From Oerskovia flava (lineage in GTDB: Bacteria > Actinomycetota > Actinomycetes > Actinomycetales > Cellulomonadaceae), in assembly GCF_026163685.1 (NCBI RefSeq), contig NZ_JAOXSR010000003.1, positions 1 to 64,000 of the forward strand: 64,000 nucleotides of DNA. The letters are read 5' to 3'. Below are positions 35,002 through 43,556 of this stretch, in pieces. How positions within the stretch are numbered: position 1 is the stretch's first letter; every line of letters starts with the position of its first letter. Under the pieces are notes generated by a model. That model searched no databases and had not been told where the DNA came from. It was given only the letters and a program-made list of their open reading frames with translations. The position numbers and the translations under genes were made by a program.

Positions 35002-35808
35002 TCAGAAGAGCGGCTCGGTCGTGATCTCGTCGGCGCTCGGCGCGACGACGTCGAGGTCCTCGCCCCAGTTGCTCATCGTCATCTCGCTCGTCGACCCGGC
35101 GACGTCGAAGGTGACCTTGCGCATGAGGTCGTCGGCGTCGATCCAGTACTGGTACGTGATCTCCTCAGGCAGCTCGGCCCCGGCGGCCTGCTCCTCCATC
35201 ATCCCGCTGACCTTCGCGACGTCGACGACCACGTCGTAGGGCTGCGAGGGCACGCCGTCGATGTCGACCGGGTCGCCGGCCTTCTCGACGCTCTTGATGG
35301 CACCGTCGAGGTCACGGATGCTCTGGTTCGGGTCCATCTGCTCGGTGAGCCCGTCGAAGGACTGTGCCAGCGGGTCCTCGGGGTCCGAGGGGTCGACCTG
35401 GACGAACAGGCCGCCGCTCAGCTCGCCCATGTTGACGTAGAACATCTCGTCGACGACGCGGATCTCCATCTCGTCGCTGCCCGGGATGGTCATGGTCATC
35501 GCCATGTCCATGGTCGACTCGTGGATGACGAGGTCCCCGAGCATCTCCATGGTCATGCCCTCGGCCTCCATCACCATCGACATCGTCACGGAGCCGGCAG
35601 CGACCTGGGCGTCGACGATGCGCTGCGCGAAGTTCTCCGGGGTCAGCTCCTCGTCCGAGGACTCCTCGCCAGCAGCCTCCTCATCGGTGGACCCGGTGGT
35701 TCCGGAGCCGGACGGCTCGGTGCCGGTCGAGCACGCGCCGATCCCGAAGAGGCCGAGCGTGAGGACGGAGAGGGTGGCGACGGTACGGACGGTGCGTGCT
35801 GAGCGCAT
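35002..35808 (-). CDS. LppX/LprG-like lipoprotein
   Basis: 268 residues. Lipoprotein signal ends at Cys26 (FGIGACS). A Glu/Ser/Thr-rich linker leads to a domain with LTPENFAQRIVDAQVAAGSV and DLVIHESTMDMAMTM, the beta-cup fold pattern of actinobacterial LppX/LprG/LolA-like proteins that carry lipids to the outer envelope. The ATG has GGGAG upstream; earlier in-frame codons give an Arg-rich leader and are rejected. Ligand not known. Confidence 0.85.
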   Translation of the reverse strand: MRSARTVRTVATLSVLTLGLFGIGACSTGTEPSGSGTTGSTDEEAAGEESSDEELTPENFAQRIVDAQVAAGSVTMSMVMEAEGMTMEMLGDLVIHESTMDMAMTMTIPGSDEMEIRVVDEMFYVNMGELSGGLFVQVDPSDPEDPLAQSFDGLTEQMDPNQSIRDLDGAIKSVEKAGDPVDIDGVPSQPYDVVVDVAKVSGMMEEQAAGAELPEEITYQYWIDADDLMRKVTFDVAGSTSEMTMSNWGEDLDVVAPSADEITTEPLF

Positions 35809-35892
35809 TGAGCAGACTCCCTGGATGCAGAACCGGCACGACGGACGTCGCACCGCGGACGTGCGGGAGGTTGCTGACGACCCCCCGCGCAC

Positions 35893-35927
35893 GAGTGCCC
35901 CTGGTCGCGGAACGACCAGGGGCACTC
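35893..35927. terminator. terminator downstream of the cold-shock gene
   Basis: GAGTGCCCCTGGTCG and its exact complement form a 15-base stem with a CGGAA loop, 50 bases past the cold-shock stop and before the lipoprotein gene, which runs the same way. Confidence 0.75.
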
Positions 35928-35976
35928 GGTGATGATGATGTGGTCAGCTCACCCGGAGGTCAGCCGACCGACAACG

Positions 35977-36180
35977 TCAGACGAGGCGGATGTTCTCCGC
36001 CTGGGGGCCCTTGGGGCCCTGGGTGACGTCGAACTCGACGCGCTGGTTCTCCTCGAGGGTACGGAAGCCCTGGGCCTGGATGGCCGAGTAGTGCGCGAAC
36101 ACGTCAGCGCTGCCGTCCTCGGGAGCGATGAAGCCGTAGCCCTTCTCGCCGTTGAACCACTTCACGGTTCCTACTGCCAT
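35977..36180 (-). CDS. cold-shock protein, CspA family
   Basis: 67-residue single OB-fold. RNP1 [11 protein letters not shown] and RNP2 DVFAHYSAI are both intact, and VKWFNGEK opens the strand. It binds single-stranded RNA and DNA as a chaperone during cold shock or growth. Strong GAAGGAG site 6 bases before the ATG. It has a 5' region of about 150 bases before the next gene, where TTGACG at 36248-36253 could be a -35 box, but no good -10 is seen. Confidence 0.95.
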   Translation of the reverse strand: MAVGTVKWFNGEKGYGFIAPEDGSADVFAHYSAIQAQGFRTLEENQRVEFDVTQGPKGPQAENIRLV

Positions 36181-36393
36181 GGTGTTACTCCTTCAAGAGT
36201 CGGGATCACACCCCCGCACCTCGCGGGGAGTACATCACGGTGTTCGTCGTCAACTCTTGGGGTAACAAGGTCCGCTAGGGTTCCGCCGGGTGACGGCAAC
36301 CTGCGCGCGAGGACAAGCGAGGCACTGCAATCTCGGGAACTACGGTACAGGGTTCGGGACGGTTGTGCTATGCGCTGACCCAGAGAATTTTTG

Positions 36394-37389
36394 TCAGGTT
36401 CCCGCGGGCACACGCTCGCCTGCCCGGACGCAGGCCGCGACGTGTCCCGCCCCCAGCCCGACGGGCTCCGGGACACGCTCCGCGCACACGTCGATCGCCA
36501 GGGGGCAGCGGGTGCGGAACACGCAGCCCGACGGCGGGGAGACGGGGGAGGGCACGTCGCCCCGCAGGAGGATGCGTCGCCGACCGCGCTCGACGACGGG
36601 GTCGTCCGCCGGGATGGCCGACAGCAGCGCCTGTGTGTACGGGTGCCCCGGCGCCGCGTAGATCTCCTCCCGCCCGGCGCTCTCCATGAGGCGCCCGAGA
36701 TACATGACCTGGACGCGGTGGCTCATGTGCTCGACGGCCGCGAGGTCGTGCGAGATGAACAGGTACGACAGGCCGAGGTCGCGCTGGAGGTCCTGCAGGA
36801 GGTTCATGATCTGTGCCTGGACCGAGACGTCGAGCGAGGCCGTGGCCTCGTCGAGGACGACGATCTCGGGATCGCCCGCGAGGGCGCGGGCGATGCACAC
36901 CCGCTGACGCTGGCCGCCCGAGAGCTCGTGCGGGTAGTGGTCGGCGAACCGGCGTGGCAGCCCGACGAGGTCCAGGAGGTCCGCGACGCGCCGTCCCCGC
37001 TCACGACCCGGCGACAAGCGGTGGATCTCGAGCGGCTCGCGCACGCTGTCCTCGATGGTCCGGCGCGGGTCGAGCGAGGCCAGGGGGTCCTGGAAGACCA
37101 TCGTCACGCGGCGCCGCAGCTCACGCAGGGAAGGTCCGCGGGCGGACGTGACGTCGTGCCCGTCGAGCAGGATGCGCCCCGCCGTGGGCGGCACGAGCCC
37201 GAGGAGGGCGTTGCCGATGGTCGACTTGCCGCTGCCGGACTCGCCCACGAGTCCGAGCGTCTCGCCGTGGGCGAGCGAGAAGGACACGTCCTCGACGGCG
37301 TGGACCCAGGCCTTGCGCCGTTCGGTACGGACCGGGAAGCGCACCTGCAGCCCCTCGACCTGCAGCAGGGGTGCGTCGTGGACGCTCAT
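36394..37389 (-). CDS. oppF: oligopeptide ABC transporter ATPase OppF/DppF type
   Basis: 331 residues. Walker A GESGSGKST, Q-loop MVFQDPLASLDPR, signature LSGGQRQRVCIARAL, Walker B IVVLDEATASLD. The C-terminal oligopeptide-specific extension has HPYTQALLSAIP and the Cys-rich end GCVFRTRCPLAIDVC with C-x5-C spacing that in DppD binds a 4Fe-4S cluster. Last gene of the operon; its ATG overlaps the oppD stop. Confidence 0.93.
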   Translation of the reverse strand: MSVHDAPLLQVEGLQVRFPVRTERRKAWVHAVEDVSFSLAHGETLGLVGESGSGKSTIGNALLGLVPPTAGRILLDGHDVTSARGPSLRELRRRVTMVFQDPLASLDPRRTIEDSVREPLEIHRLSPGRERGRRVADLLDLVGLPRRFADHYPHELSGGQRQRVCIARALAGDPEIVVLDEATASLDVSVQAQIMNLLQDLQRDLGLSYLFISHDLAAVEHMSHRVQVMYLGRLMESAGREEIYAAPGHPYTQALLSAIPADDPVVERGRRRILLRGDVPSPVSPPSGCVFRTRCPLAIDVCAERVPEPVGLGAGHVAACVRAGERVPAGT

Positions 37390-38447
37390 GCGGTCTCCTC
37401 GGGGTCGAGCGGCGCGTCCCGCACCGGCGTCGCGCAGAACGAGCGCACGAGGTGCCCCGGGGCCAGCGGGACCAGCTCGGGGCGGTGGGTCGCGCAGCGG
37501 GGGTCGGAGCGCAGTGTGCAACGGTCGTAGAACACGCACCCGGCCGGCAGGCTGCGGGGGTCAGGGGGCGATCCGGGGATCGTCGTCAGGTGGCCGCCCG
37601 CGGACCCCAGGCGTGGCCGCGAGGCGAACAGCCCTTCGGTGTACGGGTGCGAGCGCTGCGCGAAGAGCGTCAGCACGTCTGCCTGCTCGACGACCTGGCC
37701 GCCGTAGAGGACGACCACCTCGTCGGCCAGGCCGCCCACGACGCCGAGGTCGTGGCTGATCCACACGACGGCGGTGCCCAGGCGCTCCTGCAGGTCCCGC
37801 ACGGCGTCGATGATCTGGGCCTGGATCGTCACGTCGAGCGCGGTCGTCGCCTCGTCCGCGATGAGGACGTCCGGGTCGCAGGACAGCGCGATCGCGATCA
37901 TCACCCGCTGCCGCATCCCGCCCGACAGCTCGTGCGGGTACGCCCGCAGCCGCCGCTCGGGGTCGGGGATACCGACCATCTCGAGCAGCTCGAGGGCGCG
38001 GCCGCGGGCTGCGCGCCGGGTCATCCCCAGGTGCTCCTCCAGGCCTTCGGTGAGCTGCCGCTCCACGTCGAGGATGGGGTTGAGCGACGTCGCCGGGTCC
38101 TGGAACACGAACCCGATCCGGCGTCCGCGCACCGCGCGCCGGCCCGCGGGCGAGAGGGTCAGCAGGTCCTGACCACCGCCGTCGGGCAGCGTGGCCGACG
38201 CCGGACCGTCCGGACCTCCGGACGACCGGCCCGACGAGTGGGGCGCGCCGAGCACGGCACGACCCGTCACCTGGGCGAGCGGCGGGCCGACCAGCCCGGT
38301 CGCGGCGAGCACCGTCATGGACTTGCCCGAGCCGGACTCGCCGACGATCCCGAGGGTCTGGCCGTGCTCCACCGACCACGAGACGCCGCGCAGGATCTGC
38401 GCGTCCTTGATCCGTACGTGCAGGTCCTGCACCGAGAGGGCGGGCAT
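37386..38447 (-). CDS. oppD: oligopeptide ABC transporter ATPase OppD/DppD type
   Basis: 353 residues. Walker A GESGSGKSMTV, Q-loop FVFQDPATSLNPI, signature LSGGMRQRVMIAIAL, Walker B VLIADEATTALD. The C terminus includes HPYTEGLFASRP and the Cys motif GCVFYDRCTLRSDPRC. A Gly/Ser-rich insertion of about 30 residues (GAPHSSGRSSGG) after the Walker A region is not typical of OppD and looks like a flexible loop. Start and stop are coupled to oppC and oppF. Confidence 0.93.
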   Translation of the reverse strand: MPALSVQDLHVRIKDAQILRGVSWSVEHGQTLGIVGESGSGKSMTVLAATGLVGPPLAQVTGRAVLGAPHSSGRSSGGPDGPASATLPDGGGQDLLTLSPAGRRAVRGRRIGFVFQDPATSLNPILDVERQLTEGLEEHLGMTRRAARGRALELLEMVGIPDPERRLRAYPHELSGGMRQRVMIAIALSCDPDVLIADEATTALDVTIQAQIIDAVRDLQERLGTAVVWISHDLGVVGGLADEVVVLYGGQVVEQADVLTLFAQRSHPYTEGLFASRPRLGSAGGHLTTIPGSPPDPRSLPAGCVFYDRCTLRSDPRCATHRPELVPLAPGHLVRSFCATPVRDAPLDPEETA

Positions 38448-39346
38448 CAGTCGTTCACCGTCTTCCGGACGTCGAGCACGTCGCGCAGCGCGTCGCCCAC
38501 GAGGTTGAGGGCCAGCACGGTCACGAAGACCGCGAGGCCGGGGAACACGCCCATCCACCACGCCTGGTCGAGGAACGCCTTCGCGTCGAACAGCATGCGC
38601 CCCCACGACGGCGCGGGCGGCTGGACCCCGAGGCCGAGGAAGGACAGGGCGGCCTCGGAGAGGATCGCGAACGCGAGCGAGAGGGAGGTCTGCACGATGA
38701 TGGGCGCGCTGACGTTCGGCAGCACGTGCCGCACGATGACGCGGCCGGGGTGCGCCCCGAGCGAGACGGCGGCACGCACGTACGGTTCCTCGCGCACGGA
38801 CAGCACGCTCGCGCGGGTCACGCGCGCGAAGATCGGGACGTAGACGACGCCGATCGCGATCATCGCGGTCGTGAGGCCTGGTCCGAGGACCGCCACGATC
38901 GCGATGGCGAGGAGCATCACCGGGAAGGCGAACATCACGTCCGCGACGCGCATGACGACGGTGTCCGGCCAGCCGCCGAAGTACCCCGCGACGAGCCCGA
39001 GCAGGACGCCCACGACGAGCGCGATCGTCACCGACACGACGCTGACCTGCAGCGAGACCGACGCGGCGAGGATGACCCGGGACATGACGTCCCGCCCCAG
39101 GTCGTCGGTGCCGAAGGGGTGCGCCGTGCTCGGGGGCTGCAGCGCGCGGGAGATGTCGACGGCGTTGGCGGGGTAGGGCGCGAGCTGCTCGCCGAAGAGG
39201 GCGCACACGACGAGCACCGCGAGGACGACGAGCCCCGCGACCGCGACCTTGTGGTGCAGGAGCGCGACGAGCGAGCGCACCCAGGGCGCGCGGCGTCGGG
39301 CCGTACCGTGCGTGGGCTCGGGGGCGAGCCGGGGGGTGGTGGTCAT
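38447..39346 (-). CDS. oppC: oligopeptide ABC transporter permease OppC/DppC type
   Basis: 299 residues with six membrane segments. The N-terminal OppC region (ALLHHKVAVAGLVVLAVLVV) and HPFGTDDLGRDVMSRVILAA precede the ATPase contact loop AAVSLGAHPGRVIVRHVLPN. It forms the channel with OppB. ATG overlaps the oppB stop by ATGA. Confidence 0.93.
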   Translation of the reverse strand: MTTTPRLAPEPTHGTARRRAPWVRSLVALLHHKVAVAGLVVLAVLVVCALFGEQLAPYPANAVDISRALQPPSTAHPFGTDDLGRDVMSRVILAASVSLQVSVVSVTIALVVGVLLGLVAGYFGGWPDTVVMRVADVMFAFPVMLLAIAIVAVLGPGLTTAMIAIGVVYVPIFARVTRASVLSVREEPYVRAAVSLGAHPGRVIVRHVLPNVSAPIIVQTSLSLAFAILSEAALSFLGLGVQPPAPSWGRMLFDAKAFLDQAWWMGVFPGLAVFVTVLALNLVGDALRDVLDVRKTVND

Positions 39347-40287
39347 CGGGACACCTTGATCCTCGGGTCGACCCGTGCGTAGAGCAGGTCGACGACCAGG
39401 TTGACGAGCAAGAACATCGCCGCGACCAGGAGCACCGCTCCCTGCACGACCGGGTAGTCGCGTGCCGCGACGGCGTCGAGGACCAGGCGCCCGAGCCCGG
39501 GCCACGCGAAGACGACCTCGACGACGATCACGCCCCCGAGCATCGTCGCGAGCTGGACGCCGACGATCGTCAGGACGGGCACGAGCGCGTTGCGCACCAC
39601 GTGCCGGCCGAGGACGACGCGCTCGCGCAGCCCCTTCGACTCGGCCGTGCGCACGTGGTCGGCGCCGAGCACCTCGAGGACGGAGGAGCGGATGTACCGC
39701 GTCATGATCGACCCCGCGACGAGGCCGAGGGTGACGGCGGGCATGGCCACGCGCCGCGCCCACTCGACGGGATCCTCGGTGAGCGGCACGTAGCCGGACG
39801 GCGGGAGCCAGCCGAGCGTGGAGGAGAACAGCAGGATGAGCAGCATCGCCATCCAGAAGTCCGGGACGGAGACGCCGACCTGGCTGACGATGCGCACGAT
39901 GACGTCCGACGCCTTGCCGTGGTGCAGGGCGGAGTAGACGCCCAGGGGGAAGGCCACCACGAGCGCCACGACGAGGCCGGCGACGGCGAGCGAGACGGTC
40001 GCGGGGAGGCGGGACAGCAGGATCGTCGTGACGGGCTCGCCCGAGCGGAAGCTCACACCGAGGTCACCGGTGAGGGCGCTGCCGAGGTAGGCCACGTACT
40101 GCTCCAGCAGCGGTCGATCGAGGCCCGACGCCTCGCGCAGGGCCGCGTAGACGTCCGGGTCGTACCGGGTGCCCATGGCGATGCGTACCGGGTCGCCGGG
40201 GACCAGGTGCACCAGCGCGAAGACGACGACGGTCACGCCGAGCAGGACGACGAGGGAGTGCCCGACGCGTCGCAGGACGAACGCCAC
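39343..40287 (-). CDS. oppB: oligopeptide ABC transporter permease OppB/DppB type
   Basis: 314 residues. The first membrane helix LVVLLGVTVVVFALVHLVPGDP, the LLEQYVAYLGSALTGDLGVS segment and the contact loop TAESKGLRERVVLGRHVVRN are all typical OppB features. The start is a GTG with GGAAGGA upstream. The gap to oppA contains a hairpin, so expression of the permease may be lower than that of the binding protein. Confidence 0.92.
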   Translation of the reverse strand: MAFVLRRVGHSLVVLLGVTVVVFALVHLVPGDPVRIAMGTRYDPDVYAALREASGLDRPLLEQYVAYLGSALTGDLGVSFRSGEPVTTILLSRLPATVSLAVAGLVVALVVAFPLGVYSALHHGKASDVIVRIVSQVGVSVPDFWMAMLLILLFSSTLGWLPPSGYVPLTEDPVEWARRVAMPAVTLGLVAGSIMTRYIRSSVLEVLGADHVRTAESKGLRERVVLGRHVVRNALVPVLTIVGVQLATMLGGVIVVEVVFAWPGLGRLVLDAVAARDYPVVQGAVLLVAAMFLLVNLVVDLLYARVDPRIKVSR

Positions 40288-40301
40288 AGGGATCCTTCCG
40301 T

Positions 40302-40336
40302 GATCGGGCCGGCGCGGGGGCGGCGCCGGCCCGATC
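40302..40336. terminator. intercistronic hairpin between oppA and oppB
   Basis: Perfect 14-base stem (GATCGGGCCGGCGC and complement) with a 7-base G-rich loop. It falls between two genes of the same transporter. It is therefore likely a partial terminator or a 3' stabiliser for oppA RNA, a common device that raises binding-protein levels. Confidence 0.65.
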
Positions 40337-40356
40337 GGTTCGGGGGGTGGGGCAGG

Positions 40357-41910
40357 TCAGCGGTCGAGGCTGACGTCCGCGAAGCGGATCGCGCGGTCAC
40401 CGCGGGCGACGTAGCCGACCACGTCCGGCGACCAGGTCTGCACGACGGCCGGGTTGTAGAGGTAGATGTAGCTGGCGTCGTCCGCGATCTGGGTGGCCGC
40501 CTCGGCGTAGATCTCCTGGCGGGCCTGCTCGTCGGTCTCCGTCCGGCCCGCGTCGAGCAGGTCGTCGACCTCCGGGTTCGAGTACCCCTGGTAGTTGTTG
40601 GGGCCGTCGGTGTGGTGCTGGCCGTAGTAGAAGTCGTCCGGGTCGATGTTGCCCAGCCACCCCAGCATGAGCATGTCCCAGTTGCCCTGGCCCTGTTCGT
40701 CGAGCCACGTGCCGAAGTCGAGGCTGCGGATCTCGACGGCGATCCCGACCTCGGCGAGCTGGCTCTCGATGACCTGGGCCGCCGTGACGGTCTCCGGGTA
40801 GTCGGCCGTGACCATGAGGTCGATCGTCAGGTCGTCCACGCCAGCCTCGTCGAGGAGGTCGCTCGCCCGCGCGGTGTCGAGGGAGTAGGTGTCGTACTCG
40901 GTGTACCAGGCGCTGCTGACGGGGATCGCGGTCTGGTTGACGGTCGCGTTGCCGTACATCGTCGCCTCGGTGATCGCGTCGCGGTCGATCGCGTACGCGA
41001 TGGCCTGCCGGACCCGGACGTCGTCGAACGGTGGGTTCGCCTGGTTCGTCGCGAGGTACCAGTAGTCGTTGGAGCCGACCTGGGCGATGTCGATCGAGGA
41101 GTCCTCCATGAGGGACCCGACCTGCTGGGGCGGCACCGAGTCCGTCCAGTCGATCTCGCCCGCGGCGAGCGCGGCGAGCGCCGTGGTGGGCTCGGGGATG
41201 AACTGGAAGGTCACACCGTCGAGGTGGGGCGCGCCGCCCCAGTGCTCCTCGTGGGCGACGAGCTCGATGCGCTCGCCCGAGGAGTAGGCCGAGAGCTCGA
41301 ACGGGCCGGTGCCGACCGGCTGGGTGGTGATCTCGCCGGACTCGACGTTCTCCTGCTGGACGATCGCCACGCCCTTGTAGCCGCCGATGCTGGCGAGCAG
41401 GTTGGGCGAGGGGTTCGTGACCGTGATGACGACGGTGCGCTCGTCGGTGGCGCTGACGTCCTCGACGGCGGCGAAGCGCCACGAGCTGGCCAGCTCCTCG
41501 TCCATGATGCGCCGGTAGGAGTACACGACGTCGTCGGCGTCGAACGCCGTGCCGTCGTGCCAGGTGACGTCGTCGCGCAGCGTGAAGGTCCACGTGAGCT
41601 GGTCGTCGCTGATCTCCCAGGACTCGGCGAGGGCGGGCTGCATGACGAGGTTCTCGTCGGGGGCGACGAGGGTGTCGAAGACGTTCTCGAGGACCTGGAA
41701 CGAGAAGTAGGAGCTCGTGGACTGCGGGTCGAGCTGGTCCGGCTCGCCGGCGATCGCGGCGACGAGGATGCCACCTGCGTCGCCCGAGCCGCCCTCGCCG
41801 GAGCCGTCGACGTCGACACCCTCACCGGGGCTGCAGGCTGCGAACAGGGCAGCGGTCGCGACGGTCGCCACCACGGCCAGTCCCGCTCGCCTCGTGGTGC
41901 GTGTGGTCAT
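40357..41910 (-). CDS. oppA: oligopeptide ABC transporter substrate-binding lipoprotein
   Basis: 517 residues. Lipoprotein signal ends at Cys26 (ALFAACS). The SBP_bac_5 domain starts GILVAAIAGEPDQLDPQST. DDVTWHDGTAFDADDVVYSY is the family hallmark, and VRQAIAYAIDRDAI follows near residue 300. Strong GAGGAG site before the ATG. First gene of oppABCDF. Peptide or other ligand cannot be decided by sequence; the family also includes dipeptide, nickel and sugar binders. Confidence 0.93.
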   Translation of the reverse strand: MTTRTTRRAGLAVVATVATAALFAACSPGEGVDVDGSGEGGSGDAGGILVAAIAGEPDQLDPQSTSSYFSFQVLENVFDTLVAPDENLVMQPALAESWEISDDQLTWTFTLRDDVTWHDGTAFDADDVVYSYRRIMDEELASSWRFAAVEDVSATDERTVVITVTNPSPNLLASIGGYKGVAIVQQENVESGEITTQPVGTGPFELSAYSSGERIELVAHEEHWGGAPHLDGVTFQFIPEPTTALAALAAGEIDWTDSVPPQQVGSLMEDSSIDIAQVGSNDYWYLATNQANPPFDDVRVRQAIAYAIDRDAITEATMYGNATVNQTAIPVSSAWYTEYDTYSLDTARASDLLDEAGVDDLTIDLMVTADYPETVTAAQVIESQLAEVGIAVEIRSLDFGTWLDEQGQGNWDMLMLGWLGNIDPDDFYYGQHHTDGPNNYQGYSNPEVDDLLDAGRTETDEQARQEIYAEAATQIADDASYIYLYNPAVVQTWSPDVVGYVARGDRAIRFADVSLDR

Positions 41911-41949
41911 GGTTCGTCTCCTCGTTCGTCCGGGGTGCCATCACCATAG

Positions 41950-41960
41950 TGAAGGTTTCA
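41950..41960. promoter_or_regulatory. possible operator between oppA and the DUF1028 gene
   Basis: TGAAGGTTTCA is an odd-length inverted repeat (TGAA-N3-TTCA) in the AT-richer centre of the divergent gap. It resembles short sites of RpiR-type regulators, but the sequence is short enough to occur by chance. Confidence 0.3.
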
Positions 41961-42034
41961 TCATTCTGTTAGCGTGGTCAGCGGGATGCAAGGAGTCGGC
42001 ACGAGCCGTAACACAAACGTCACATGGGAGTTCG

Positions 42035-42679
42035 ATGACCTTCTCGATCGTCGCGCGGAGTGCCGACCACGCCTGGCTGGGTGTGGCGACGGCCACCCGG
42101 TCGCTGGCCGTGGGTGCGGCCGTCCCCGCCGCCGCCGCGGGCGTCGGTGCGCTCGCCACCCAGGCGTTCACCAACCGTGCCTTCCGTGCCCAGGGCCTGG
42201 AGAGCTTGCGGGACGGCGCGGCTCCCGACCACGTCCTCGACCTCCTCGGGCAGGGGGACCCCGGCTGGGCGCGCCGACAGGTCGCGATCGTCGACGCCCG
42301 GGGGCGCTCCGCCGTCTGGACCGGGCCCGGCTGCACCGCGTGGGCGGGCTCCGAGCACGGCGACGACTATGCCGTCGCGGGCAACCTCCTGACGGGATCG
42401 CAGGTCGTCGAGGCGATGGCCCGCACCTTCGTGGCCGCGGACGGCTCGACCGCCTTCGCGCACCTGCTCGTCGACGTGCTGCGCGCCGGCCAGGCGGCCG
42501 GCGGTGACGCGCGTGGCCGGCAGAGCGCCGCCCTCCTCGTCGTGCCGTGCCAGGGTGCCCCGGGTACGCCGGCGCACGTGGACCTGCGGGTCGACGACCA
42601 CGCGGACCCGGTCGCCGAGCTCGCGCGGCTGCTCGACCTGCACGACGCGGACCTGCCCGCGACGGTCGACCCGGCCTGA
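42035..42679 (+). CDS. DUF1028 family protein
   Basis: 214 residues. MTFSIVARSADHAWLGVATATRS is the typical opening of DUF1028, an Ntn-hydrolase-like fold with the conserved GVATATRSLAVG. WAGSEHGDDYAVAGNLLTG is the second conserved block and DLRVDDHADPVAELARLLDL the third. Function is unproven; an amide or peptide hydrolase role is suspected. It is divergent from oppABCDF, so it may act on the imported peptide. Confidence 0.87.
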   Translation: MTFSIVARSADHAWLGVATATRSLAVGAAVPAAAAGVGALATQAFTNRAFRAQGLESLRDGAAPDHVLDLLGQGDPGWARRQVAIVDARGRSAVWTGPGCTAWAGSEHGDDYAVAGNLLTGSQVVEAMARTFVAADGSTAFAHLLVDVLRAGQAAGGDARGRQSAALLVVPCQGAPGTPAHVDLRVDDHADPVAELARLLDLHDADLPATVDPA

Positions 42680-42697
42680 GCCCGGTGCGACGTCCGG

Positions 42698-43312
42698 TCA
42701 GGTCGCGTAGGGCGTGACCGAGCCGAGCACGACGGTCGGCCCGTCGGCGAGGTTCGCCCACCAGTGGGCCTGCGTGCACTCGTACGTGATCGAGTCGCCC
42801 GGGCCGAGCTCGTGCCGGTCCGCGCCGAGCGTGACGAGCAGCGCCCCCGAGAGCACGTGCACGCACTCGAGGCCGAGGTGCCGGAACGGACGGGACTCGT
42901 TGGTGAAGCCCGGCGGCATCTCGGTGCGGATCACCTGCAGGGGCAGGTGCAGGTGGGGCGTGAGGAGCTCGCGGACCATGCCGGGCGGGTCGTCGTCGGA
43001 CGGGTCGAGGTCGGGCATCCGGGTCCGAGCGCTCGCGCGCACCACGGGGTCGACCCGTTCCTGAGCGCCCTGCAGCAGCGCCACGAGCGGCATGCCCAGC
43101 CCGTCGGCGAGCCGCGTGAGGGTCTGGAACGACGGGTTGCCCTGCCCGCGCTCGAGCTGGGAGACGAGCCCGAGGCTCACGCCCGAGCGGTCCGCGAGCT
43201 GCTCGACCGAGAGCCCGAGACGCTGCCGCGTCCGCCGGATCTCGCTGCCGAAGGCGCCGATCCCTGCACCGGTCGAGGTGCTTCGCCCGTCCGGCTCCCT
43301 GTGCGCGCTCAC
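42698..43312 (-). CDS. XRE-family regulator with C-terminal cupin domain
   Basis: 204 residues. XRE helix-turn-helix at about 25-80 (GLSVEQLADRSGVSLGLVSQ, then LERGQGNPSFQTL). Cupin domain at about 125-200 (GLECVHVLSGALLVTLGADRH, LGPGDSITY, AHWWANLADGP). Proteins of this build sense small organic ligands and repress uptake or catabolic genes. The GTG start lacks a strong ribosome site. It converges on the DUF1028 gene and may regulate it and oppABCDF. Confidence 0.88.
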   Translation of the reverse strand: MSAHREPDGRSTSTGAGIGAFGSEIRRTRQRLGLSVEQLADRSGVSLGLVSQLERGQGNPSFQTLTRLADGLGMPLVALLQGAQERVDPVVRASARTRMPDLDPSDDDPPGMVRELLTPHLHLPLQVIRTEMPPGFTNESRPFRHLGLECVHVLSGALLVTLGADRHELGPGDSITYECTQAHWWANLADGPTVVLGSVTPYAT

Positions 43313-43556
43313 CCTCGCATCGTAGGGGGAGCGTTCCCATGACGCCGCCCACGCCGCGCGTCGTCAGCCGTGCTTCGGCGCGTGAGACCCAGGTCACAGC
43401 GTTGTAACGATCTGCGAGACGCGACCGATCGATACACCATCGTCACATTGGCCAACTACGGTTCACCGCACCGAGCGGTCGACTCGACTGCGCACCACAT
43501 CAGCACGGCACATCGGATTCCACCCGGATCCTCGGTCTCCCGCAAAGGGGAATGGA

